Shown piece after piece: positions 51,417 through 57,254 of a DNA stretch of 57,254 nucleotides (positions are counted from its first letter, which is position 1; each line of letters begins with the position of its first letter). The stretch covers positions 1 to 57,254 of the forward strand of contig CAUDEF010000012.1 of the NCBI GenBank assembly GCA_958448515.1, written 5' to 3'. This DNA comes from an uncultured Phascolarctobacterium sp. (lineage in GTDB: Bacteria > Bacillota > Negativicutes > Acidaminococcales > Acidaminococcaceae). Under the pieces are notes generated by a model. The model was given only the letters and a program-made list of their open reading frames with translations. It was not told the origin of the DNA and did no database searches. A program made the position numbers and the translations under genes.

Positions 51417-52160
51417 ATGTCCGAAAATATTATTGCTGGCAGAAATTCCGTTGCAGAAGCTTTGAAAAGTAATCGTGCTGTTAATAAAATTTTAGTGCAG
51501 GATGGAGTAAGAGGCGGAAGTATCGGTGAAATTATTGCTGCAGCTAAACAAAAGGGCATTGTACTGGAATATGTAAAGGCTGAAAAGCTTGATAAAATGG
51601 CTCCCGATATTCGCCATCAGGGTGTTGTGGCACTGGCAGCACCTATCGCATTTCAGACAATAGATGATGTTTTTGCAAAAGCAGCAAGTAAAAATGAAGA
51701 TCCTTTTATTCTGCTTTTAGATGAGCTTCAGGACCCGCAGAATGTCGGTGCGCTGATTCGTACTGCTGATGCGGCAGGTGTACATGGTGTACTGATGCCT
51801 AAAAGACGCAGCTGCCCGCTGAATGCTGTTGTAGCTAAAATTTCAGCAGGTGCCGTAGAATATGTTCCTGTAGTACAAATCGGAAATATTGCTCAGACTA
51901 TTGAAGAACTGCAGCGCAGAGGATGCTGGGTTATCGGTGCTGATATGGATGGTGAAAATTATTTTGATGTTAATTTTTCCGGACCTGTCGTTCTGGTTAT
52001 TGGAGCAGAAGGCAAAGGCATTGGCCGACTTGTAAAACAAAAATGTGATGTTATTGCAAGTATTCCAATGGGTGGAGGAGTATCTTCACTCAATGCATCT
52101 GCAGCAGGTGCAATTTTAATGTATGAGGCGGTAAGGCAAAGATATAAGGCAGGGCGCTGA
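51417..52160 (+). CDS. rlmB: 23S rRNA (guanosine-2'-O-)-methyltransferase
   Basis: SPOUT-class methyltransferase (247 aa) of the TrmH/RlmB type. Substrate-binding N-terminal domain (IIAGRNSVAEALKSNRAVNK, DIRHQGVVALA) and the knotted SAM domain (LLDELQDPQNVGALIRTADAAG, VIGAEGKGIGRLVKQKCD, SIPMGGGVSSLNASAAGAI) are complete. Usual place between mrnC and yacP. Confidence 0.95.
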   Translation: MSENIIAGRNSVAEALKSNRAVNKILVQDGVRGGSIGEIIAAAKQKGIVLEYVKAEKLDKMAPDIRHQGVVALAAPIAFQTIDDVFAKAASKNEDPFILLLDELQDPQNVGALIRTADAAGVHGVLMPKRRSCPLNAVVAKISAGAVEYVPVVQIGNIAQTIEELQRRGCWVIGADMDGENYFDVNFSGPVVLVIGAEGKGIGRLVKQKCDVIASIPMGGGVSSLNASAAGAILMYEAVRQRYKAGR

Positions 52161-52162
52161 TT

Positions 52163-52681
52163 ATGAAAGAGTATCTTATTGTGGATGGATACAATGTTAT
52201 TAATGCGTGGAAAGAGTTTGCTGCTTTACGCGAAGAAAGTCTGGAACATGCAAGAGATGTGCTGATTGCCAATATTTCTGAGTATGCTGCATTTAAAGGG
52301 TACAGAGCCATTGTAGCTTTTGATGCGCAGGAGTCTGCCGGCGAAGCGAGCAGTGATAAACTGCACGGAATTGAAGTTATTTTTACAGCTGAGGGTGAAA
52401 CTGCTGACTCCTGGATTGAAAGAAAAAGTTATGAATTATGCCGTACACGAGCTAAGGTTTTTGTTGTTACCAGTGATTATGCTGAACAAATAAATGTTCT
52501 TGGTGCAGGTGCTTACAGAATATCTGCACGAGAGTTTCATGAGGATTTTAAAAATACCAAAAAAGCTATTGCTGAAAAATTACATTATCCTAAACGGGCG
52601 CTTAACAGAAATGAAATAGGTGGGCGTCTTAACAGCAAAGTGCTGGAGCATTTTGAAATGTTAAGGCGCAAGAAAAGTTGA
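52163..52681 (+). CDS. yacP: NYN-domain ribosome-associated endonuclease (Rae1/YacP)
   Basis: NYN/PIN-like nuclease (172 aa). In Bacillus Rae1 cuts translated mRNA at the ribosomal A-site. The nuclease core is YLIVDGYNVINAWKEFAAL at the start and FVVTSDYAEQINVLGAGAYRIS near residue 97, with catalytic Asp residues. 2 nt after rlmB. Confidence 0.93.
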   Translation: MKEYLIVDGYNVINAWKEFAALREESLEHARDVLIANISEYAAFKGYRAIVAFDAQESAGEASSDKLHGIEVIFTAEGETADSWIERKSYELCRTRAKVFVVTSDYAEQINVLGAGAYRISAREFHEDFKNTKKAIAEKLHYPKRALNRNEIGGRLNSKVLEHFEMLRRKKS

Positions 52682-52754
52682 CGCTTGTGCTGCAACATAA
52701 TATAATAGGCTTTAGTTATGAATTTTCAAAATGTATGTGGAGGAAATGTAATTT

Positions 52755-53477
52755 ATGAGTACAGGAATACAAAACGATCCTTATGCAGCTTTTGGCAGTA
52801 TGACTGATGAGGAAATCGTTTTGGATGCACAGCTCCATGATAATGTGCTTGCACAGGAATATCTGCTGCACAAATATAGAAACTTTGTCAGAGCTAAAGC
52901 TCGCAGTTATTTTCTTATTGGTGCCGAACGTGAAGATATTATTCAGGAAGGCATGATAGGTCTTTATAAAGCAATCAGAGATTATAAAAGCGATAAACAG
53001 TCTTCGTTCCGCGCATTTGCAGAGCTTTGTGTAACAAGGCAGATTATAACTGCAATCAAAACAGCAACAAGACAAAAACATATTCCGTTAAATTCTTATG
53101 TATCGCTTAATAAGCCTATCTATGAAGAGGATTCTGACAGAACGCTGCTTGATATTATAAGCGGTGTGAAGGTTGCCAATCCTGAAGATATGATTATCAG
53201 CCGCGAAGAATTCAGTGATATCGAAAATAAAATGAATCATATTCTCAGTGATCTGGAATGGAAAGTTTTAATGAGCTATCTGGACGGTAAATCTTACCAG
53301 GAGATTGCGGAAGAACTGGACAGGCATATAAAATCTATTGATAATGCTTTGCAGAGGGTTAAGCGTAAACTGGAAAAGTATATTATCAGCAGAGGCGATA
53401 TTACCGATTTGCGTACTGTTTATAGTGGATTGTTATCCATAGATCCGGAAGAGCGCTTCCATAATAAAAACAGTTGA
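52755..53477 (+). CDS. sigH: RNA polymerase sigma factor SigH
   Basis: Sigma-70 family factor (240 aa) of the SigH/Spo0H type used at the transition to stationary phase or sporulation. Region 2 is visible as DIIQEGMIGLYKAIRDYKSD and SFRAFAELCVTRQIITAIKTATRQKH; region 4 HTH is LMSYLDGKSYQEIAEELDRHIKSIDNALQRVKRKL. GGAGG precedes the ATG. Its presence after yacP matches the Bacillus and Negativicutes order. Confidence 0.96.
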   Translation: MSTGIQNDPYAAFGSMTDEEIVLDAQLHDNVLAQEYLLHKYRNFVRAKARSYFLIGAEREDIIQEGMIGLYKAIRDYKSDKQSSFRAFAELCVTRQIITAIKTATRQKHIPLNSYVSLNKPIYEEDSDRTLLDIISGVKVANPEDMIISREEFSDIENKMNHILSDLEWKVLMSYLDGKSYQEIAEELDRHIKSIDNALQRVKRKLEKYIISRGDITDLRTVYSGLLSIDPEERFHNKNS

Positions 53478-53503
53478 TTTTGATAAAACTGTAACAAAAA
53501 TAG

Positions 53504-53541
53504 ACACTGTTCTGATTTTTTCAGAATAGTGTTATTTTTTT
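53504..53541 (+). terminator. Terminator after sigH
   Basis: Stem ACACT-G-TTCTGA/TCAGAA-T-AGTGT (one mismatch) then seven Ts. Confidence 0.85.
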
Positions 53542-53622
53542 AGAGGAATTTAAAAAAGTACAGCGAATATAAGAGAGTAACTTAGAGTGGTTGAACTGCT
53601 TTTTGTAGAGGAGGTTTTGCAA

Positions 53623-54087
53623 ATGAATCAAGTAGAAGATTTGGTAAAAGTTGTAGAACAGGCTAAAGCTGACGGAGGCAATATTGTTATTGTTACAGGA
53701 AAACCAGGCAGCGGCAAAAGTAAAGTGCTGCGTGAAGCTGCGGATACAAAAAAATGGACTTATGTAGATTGCCGCATGCTTATAAGTGAAGAGTTTCTGG
53801 CTATTCCGGCAGCAGACAGAGGTTTATATGCTCCGGATCTTATGAGTACTATTTTAGAAAGTTATAATGCAGATGTTATCATTTTAGATAGATTACAGAC
53901 TTTGTTTGTACCTGTATTTCATATTAATGTTGACAGTCTTATGCGTAAATTAAGCAAGAAGTTTACCATTGTTACTGCTTGGCCCGGCTATCAGCAGAAC
54001 GGTAATCTGTGCTATGATAAATTTGATGGTACTGAAGCTATTCGTATCAGTCCTGATGGTTTTAAACTTTGGAATGTAGAAGATTAA
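53623..54087 (+). CDS. BrxF-like P-loop protein (orphan)
   Basis: Small P-loop NTPase-like protein of 154 aa. Walker A is GKPGSGKS (residues 26-33) and a Walker B-like strand is DVIILDRLQTLF near residue 96; a further conserved-looking block is FTIVTAWPGYQQNGNLCYDKF near residue 118. Size and motif order resemble BrxF of type 3 BREX phage-defence systems, but no other BREX gene (brxC, pglX, pglZ, brxL) is in the window. GAGGAGG precedes the ATG at 53623. It lies 13 nt before pfkA, so a domesticated or unrelated housekeeping role is possible. Family call from memory. Confidence 0.68.
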   Translation: MNQVEDLVKVVEQAKADGGNIVIVTGKPGSGKSKVLREAADTKKWTYVDCRMLISEEFLAIPAADRGLYAPDLMSTILESYNADVIILDRLQTLFVPVFHINVDSLMRKLSKKFTIVTAWPGYQQNGNLCYDKFDGTEAIRISPDGFKLWNVED

Positions 54088-54100
54088 TGGAGGCGTTTTG

Positions 54101-55195
54101 ATGGCAGAAAAGAAGCGTCGTTTTGCCGTGCTGACCGGCGGCGGTGACTGCCCCGGACTGAATGCGGTGATAAGTGCTGTTGTTAAAACTTTTTTGCAAA
54201 ACGGCTGTGAAGTATATGGTGTACCCAATGGGTTCAACGGATTAGTAAATGGACAGCTTATTCCGATGGACTATACAAATGTTTCCGGTATTTTGCCACG
54301 AGGCGGAACTATTTTGGGAACAACAAACAGGGATAATCCTTTTAAGTTTGCCGTAGAAGAAGACGGAGAATTTGTTTACTATGATATGAGTGCCAAGGTT
54401 GTTGAGAATCTTGACAAGTACGAAATTGAGGCACTTGTTGTAATTGGCGGTGACGGAAGTCTTAATATTGCTGCTAAATTAGCTCGTGAATGTGGTGTAA
54501 AGGTAGTTGGTGTTCCTAAGACCATAGATAATGATCTTCCTTGTACTGAGCGTACTTTTGGTTTTGATACGGCAATGGCAATGGCTACGGAGGCTGTTGA
54601 CAGACTGCATACTACTGCTGAGTCTCATCACAGGGTAATGGCTCTTGAAGTTATGGGCCGTTACGCAGGCTGGATTGCACTGCACAGCGGTATTGCAGGC
54701 GGTGCAGATGTTATACTGATTCCGGAGATTCCTTACAGCATTGATTCTGTGATTGAAAAAATAAATCAGAGGAAGGCTGCAGGAAAGAATTTCAGTATCG
54801 TTGTTGTTGCCGAAGGTGCAAAGCCAGTAGGCGGAGAAATGACTGTAGCGCGCAGGGTTGAGGGCAGTTTTGAGCCTGTAAGACTTGGCGGTGTTGGCGA
54901 AAAGCTGGTAAGGGAGATTGAAGAACGCACAGGCATTGAGTCAAGATGTACTGTTCTTGGTTATCTGCAGCGTGGCGGTTCTCCTACTCCGTTTGACAGA
55001 GTTTTATCTACCCGTTATGGTGTTGCTGCGGCAGAAGCCTGCCTGCGGGGCGAATATAATGTAATGGTTTCTTTGTTTCACGACAAGATTGTGACTGTGT
55101 ATATTCAAAAAGCGGCATCTTCTCCAAGACTTGTTCCCGTAAACAGTGAAATAATTAATACCGGAAGGCAGATTGGTATTTGCTTTGGTGATTGA
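54101..55195 (+). CDS. pfkA: 6-phosphofructokinase (group III, ATP- or PPi-linked)
   Basis: Phosphorylates fructose 6-phosphate in glycolysis (364 aa). Substrate loop GGGDCPGLNAVISAVVK near residue 14 and PKTIDNDLPCTERTFGFDTA near residue 139. The donor-selecting pair is Gly119 (in GGDGS, ATP-like) and Lys140 (in PKTIDND, PPi-like), the combination seen in group III phosphofructokinases; either donor is possible. GGAGG lies 7 nt before the ATG at 54101. The BrxF-like gene precedes it closely. Confidence 0.94.
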   Translation: MAEKKRRFAVLTGGGDCPGLNAVISAVVKTFLQNGCEVYGVPNGFNGLVNGQLIPMDYTNVSGILPRGGTILGTTNRDNPFKFAVEEDGEFVYYDMSAKVVENLDKYEIEALVVIGGDGSLNIAAKLARECGVKVVGVPKTIDNDLPCTERTFGFDTAMAMATEAVDRLHTTAESHHRVMALEVMGRYAGWIALHSGIAGGADVILIPEIPYSIDSVIEKINQRKAAGKNFSIVVVAEGAKPVGGEMTVARRVEGSFEPVRLGGVGEKLVREIEERTGIESRCTVLGYLQRGGSPTPFDRVLSTRYGVAAAEACLRGEYNVMVSLFHDKIVTVYIQKAASSPRLVPVNSEIINTGRQIGICFGD

Positions 55196-55216
55196 GTGAT
55201 GTATGGCTTATCGTAC

Positions 55217-55246
55217 AAAAAAAGACGGCAACGCCGTCTTTTTTTA
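55217..55246 (+). terminator. Terminator after pfkA
   Basis: Stem AAAAAAGACGGC/GCCGTCTTTTTT with a 3-nt loop. Confidence 0.92.
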
Positions 55247-55279
55247 CGCAGATTTTATTTGAAAAAAATGTGTACTTCA

Positions 55280-55307
55280 TTGATGTTTAATTGTTATATG
55301 GTATAAT
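55280..55307 (+). promoter_or_regulatory. Promoter for uppP
   Basis: TTGATG (55280-55285) and TATAAT (55302-55307) with 16-nt spacing; TGG directly before the -10 makes it an extended type. Confidence 0.7.
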
Positions 55308-55345
55308 AAGGATGTTTTAACACTTAATCATAGAGGGGATTTTAT

Positions 55346-56149
55346 ATGGATCAGTATTTAATAGCGGTTATTGTAGGTATAGTAGAAGGGTTGACAGAAT
55401 TTTTGCCAGTTTCCTCCACAGGTCACATGATTATCGTAGGTCATTTATTAGGATTTGACGGAAGATTGGCTGACGTATTTGATGTATTTGTGCAGTTAGG
55501 CGCGATATTATCTGTTATCTTTATATATAAAGAAAGATTTTACCGTTTTTTCAGTAAGGAAGGATGGCAGATAAACAAAGGCTTAAGTGTATGGCATGTT
55601 GCAGCAGGTATAGTTCCTGTAATGGCTGTAGCGTTTTTTCTTTACAAATATATTAAAGCATACCTGTTTTCTCCTTTTACTGTGGCAATAGGGTTAGCAC
55701 TGGGTGGTTTGCTTTTGATTTATGCTGAACGCAAGACTGAAGGCAAACAGAATAAACTTATTAAAAATATTGATGAGATAAGCATTAAGCAGGCTGTGTA
55801 TGTGGGAATATTTCAGTTTCTTTCTTTATGGCCGGGATTTTCCCGCAGCGGCAGTACCATTGCAGGCGGTCTTCTCGTAGGTTTAAGCAGGGAAGTTGCT
55901 GCAAACTATACCTTTATTATTGCGGTTCCGTTAATGTTTGTTGCATGTATTTATGACCTGCTGAAAAATATTCATGGACTTACGGTTCAAGAATTACAGG
56001 TTCTGGCTGTTGGTTTTGTTGTATCCTTTGTTGTTGCTTACTGGTCTGTATTGTGGTTTTTGAAGTTTTTACATAAATATAGTCTGAGCAGTTTTGCTTA
56101 TTACAGAATTATTTTGGCTTTTGTAACTTATTGGATTTTTTATGTATAA
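55346..56149 (+). CDS. uppP: Undecaprenyl-diphosphatase (BacA)
   Basis: Membrane phosphatase that recycles undecaprenyl diphosphate for peptidoglycan synthesis and gives bacitracin tolerance (267 aa, about eight membrane segments). Catalytic motifs: GLTEFLPVSSTGHMIIVG near residue 15 (E and S/T residues) and LSLWPGFSRSGSTIAGGLLVG near residue 160 (the GFSRSGST Arg). Monocistronic from an extended -10 promoter. Confidence 0.97.
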   Translation: MDQYLIAVIVGIVEGLTEFLPVSSTGHMIIVGHLLGFDGRLADVFDVFVQLGAILSVIFIYKERFYRFFSKEGWQINKGLSVWHVAAGIVPVMAVAFFLYKYIKAYLFSPFTVAIGLALGGLLLIYAERKTEGKQNKLIKNIDEISIKQAVYVGIFQFLSLWPGFSRSGSTIAGGLLVGLSREVAANYTFIIAVPLMFVACIYDLLKNIHGLTVQELQVLAVGFVVSFVVAYWSVLWFLKFLHKYSLSSFAYYRIILAFVTYWIFYV

Positions 56150-56155
56150 AAAGTG

Positions 56156-56184
56156 TTGACAAGTTTATTTGTATCGTATATAAT
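56156..56184 (+). promoter_or_regulatory. Promoter of first tRNA array
   Basis: Consensus TTGACA (56156-56161) and TATAAT (56179-56184) with the ideal 17-nt spacer. Confidence 0.9.
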
Positions 56185-56199
56185 ATCACTTGTCCTGAT

Positions 56200-56275
56200 G
56201 CTGACATAGCTCAACAGGCAGAGCAGCTGACTTGTAATCAGCAGGTTGGGGGTTCGATTCCTCTTGTCAGCTCCA
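56200..56275 (+). tRNA. tRNA-Thr (anticodon TGT)
   Basis: 76 nt with encoded CCA; acceptor GCTGACA pairs with TGTCAGC, anticodon loop CTTGTAA. It is the only member of the first array not duplicated downstream. Confidence 0.96.
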
Positions 56276-56278
56276 GAT

Positions 56279-56363
56279 GGAGAGGTTCCCGAGTGGCTAA
56301 AGGGAGCAGACTGTAAATCTGCCGCGTTTCGCTTCGTTGGTTCGAATCCAACCCTCTCCACCA
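56279..56363 (+). tRNA. tRNA-Tyr (anticodon GTA), copy 1
   Basis: 85 nt with a long variable arm; acceptor GGAGAGG/CCTCTCC, anticodon loop CTGTAAA, encoded CCA. Confidence 0.96.
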
Positions 56364-56371
56364 ACTCTTAT

Positions 56372-56447
<76 letters not shown>

Positions 56448-56461
56448 ACAAAGCTGAATAT

Positions 56462-56537
56462 GCTGATGTAGCTCAGTCGGCAGAGCGTATCCTTGGTAAG
56501 GATAAGGTCACCAGTTCAATCCTGGTCATCAGCTCCA
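56462..56537 (+). tRNA. tRNA-Thr (anticodon GGT), copy 1
   Basis: 76 nt, acceptor GCTGATG/CATCAGC, anticodon loop TTGGTAA, encoded CCA. Confidence 0.95.
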
Positions 56538-56540
56538 ATT

Positions 56541-56617
56541 GGCGGCGTAGCTCAGTTGGCTAGAGCATGCGGTTCATACCCGCAGTGTCCGCGGTTCGAA
56601 TCCGTGCGCCGCCACCA
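56541..56617 (+). tRNA. tRNA-Met elongator (anticodon CAT), copy 1
   Basis: 77 nt, acceptor GGCGGCG/CGCCGCC, anticodon loop TTCATAC, encoded CCA. Overall matches elongator Met rather than tRNA-Ile2, which has the same gene anticodon. Confidence 0.92.
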
Positions 56618-56627
56618 ACTAAAAAGT

Positions 56628-56653
56628 AAACCTCAGTTGCTGAGGTTTTTTTA
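56628..56653 (+). terminator. Terminator of first tRNA array
   Basis: Stem AAACCTCAG/CTGAGGTTT with loop TTG, followed by Ts. Confidence 0.92.
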
Positions 56654-56678
56654 TTTCAAAAATAAAAAAGAAAAAGTA

Positions 56679-56707
56679 TTGACAATAATTAGTTCATGTT
56701 ATATAAT
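56679..56707 (+). promoter_or_regulatory. Promoter of second tRNA array
   Basis: Consensus TTGACA (56679-56684) and TATAAT (56702-56707) with a 17-nt spacer; its surroundings differ from the first array's promoter. Confidence 0.9.
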
Positions 56708-56723
56708 TGTCAATGTCGCAAAT

Positions 56724-56808
56724 GGAGAGGTTCCCGAGTGGCTAAAGGGAGCAGACTGTAAATCTGCCGCGTTTCGCTTCGTTGGTTCGAATCCAACCCT
56801 CTCCACCA
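56724..56808 (+). tRNA. tRNA-Tyr (anticodon GTA), copy 2
   Basis: Identical to copy 1 (56279-56363). Confidence 0.96.
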
Positions 56809-56816
56809 ACTCTTAT

Positions 56817-56892
<76 letters not shown>

Positions 56893-56906
56893 ACAAAGCT
56901 GAATAT

Positions 56907-56982
56907 GCTGATGTAGCTCAGTCGGCAGAGCGTATCCTTGGTAAGGATAAGGTCACCAGTTCAATCCTGGTCATCAGCTCCA
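56907..56982 (+). tRNA. tRNA-Thr (anticodon GGT), copy 2
   Basis: Identical to copy 1 (56462-56537). Confidence 0.95.
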
Positions 56983-56985
56983 ATT

Positions 56986-57062
56986 GGCGGCGTAGCTCAG
57001 TTGGCTAGAGCATGCGGTTCATACCCGCAGTGTCCGCGGTTCGAATCCGTGCGCCGCCACCA
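56986..57062 (+). tRNA. tRNA-Met elongator (anticodon CAT), copy 2
   Basis: Identical to copy 1 (56541-56617). Confidence 0.92.
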
Positions 57063-57071
57063 ATTAAAAGT

Positions 57072-57098
57072 AAACCTCAGTTGCTGAGGTTTTTTTGT
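57072..57098 (+). terminator. Terminator of second tRNA array
   Basis: Same AAACCTCAG/CTGAGGTTT stem as after the first array, followed by seven Ts. Confidence 0.92.
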
Positions 57099-57107
57099 TA
57101 TATACGT

Positions 57108-57147
57108 TTGACATGGCAGGAGTTTACTGTTATGTAGCGAATATAAT
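57108..57147 (+). promoter_or_regulatory. Candidate promoter region for tuf
   Basis: TTGACA at 57108-57113 with TATGTA 17 nt on (57131), and a separate TATAAT at 57142-57147. Which -10 is used is unclear. Confidence 0.45.
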
Positions 57148-57202
57148 AAACTAGACTTAAGGTCTTATTAATTTTGAAAATGTATTGGAGGAATTTCAAA
57201 AA

Positions 57203-57254
57203 ATGGCAAAAGCTAAATACGAAAGAACAAAACCCCATGCTAATATCGGTACCA
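57203..57254 (+). CDS. tuf: Elongation factor Tu (3' partial)
   Basis: Start of the translation GTPase that brings aminoacyl-tRNA to the ribosome. Only 17 codons are in the window: MAKAKYERTKPHANIGT, the conserved N-terminus of EF-Tu ahead of the GHVDHGKT P-loop. TTGGAGGA ribosome site. A tuf copy after a tRNA cluster is a common arrangement (tRNA-tuf-secE-nusG). Confidence 0.95.
   Translation, partial: MAKAKYERTKPHANIGT

Noticed and set aside
53623..54087. A complete BREX defence system
   Set aside because: Only the BrxF-like gene is seen. Its neighbours are sigH, pfkA and uppP, not methylase, phosphatase or helicase genes.

Overview
The window looks like a chromosome segment of a diderm Firmicute of the class Negativicutes. 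It combines a TonB-dependent outer-membrane receptor and lipoprotein-based importers (which need an outer membrane) with typical Firmicutes content: a sigma-H gene in the yacL-ispD-ispF-gltX-cysS-mrnC-rlmB-yacP-sigH order, an L21 leader followed by rplU-prp-rpmA, and an L27 with a cleavable N-terminal extension. The genus cannot be fixed from sequence alone; succinate/propionate-type CoA chemistry would fit Acidaminococcaceae or Veillonellaceae relatives.

Layout. (1) 1-7260: an AT-rich uptake locus with a TonB receptor (5' end outside the window), three paralogous substrate-binding lipoproteins, one FecCD permease and one ATPase. (2) 7273-13522: a small secreted protein, a CGGC-domain protein, ribonuclease G, the L21/Prp/L27 operon, a peroxiredoxin, a metallophosphoesterase and a YitT-family membrane protein. 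(3) 13671-30755: a 17-kb selenium-molybdenum island. It carries a FAH-family enzyme, yqeC, selD, yedF, a decayed cysteine-desulfurase remnant, a DUF3343 Se/S-carrier-like gene, yqeB, an xdhC-like gene, a purine permease, mocA, a three-subunit molybdenum hydroxylase, moaA, moaC, a MOSC-MoaB fusion, modB-modC-modA, a MoeA-like protein with a terminal Cys cluster and a ModE-type DNA-binding protein. Together these import molybdate, build the cofactor, add selenium and make a purine-type hydroxylase; they match the selenium-dependent molybdenum hydroxylase gene set. (4) 30901-33591: pckA and an acyltransferase. (5) 33825-39952: a LysR regulator divergent from a four-gene operon of CoA-transferase, a B12-type acyl-CoA mutase large subunit with altered active-site residues and no cobalamin-binding subunit, an MmgE/PrpD enzyme and a hotdog thioesterase. 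This is the strongest candidate here for an undescribed pathway.

(6) 40142-43992: tRNA-Arg, an AI-2E-family permease, a YbgC-like thioesterase, a CofE-like ligase homologue, a membrane-anchored unknown and a NagD-like phosphatase. (7) 44226-53477: carD and the conserved yacL-to-sigH housekeeping cluster with thyX inserted. (8) 53623-56149: an orphan BrxF-like P-loop protein, pfkA and uppP. (9) 56200-57062: nine tRNA genes, of which four (Tyr, fMet, Thr, Met) form a perfect 343-bp tandem duplication with separate promoters and terminators, followed by the start of tuf.

No CRISPR array, insertion sequence, rRNA gene or prophage was seen. Coding starts were chosen by Shine-Dalgarno spacing, so several differ from the longest reading frame.
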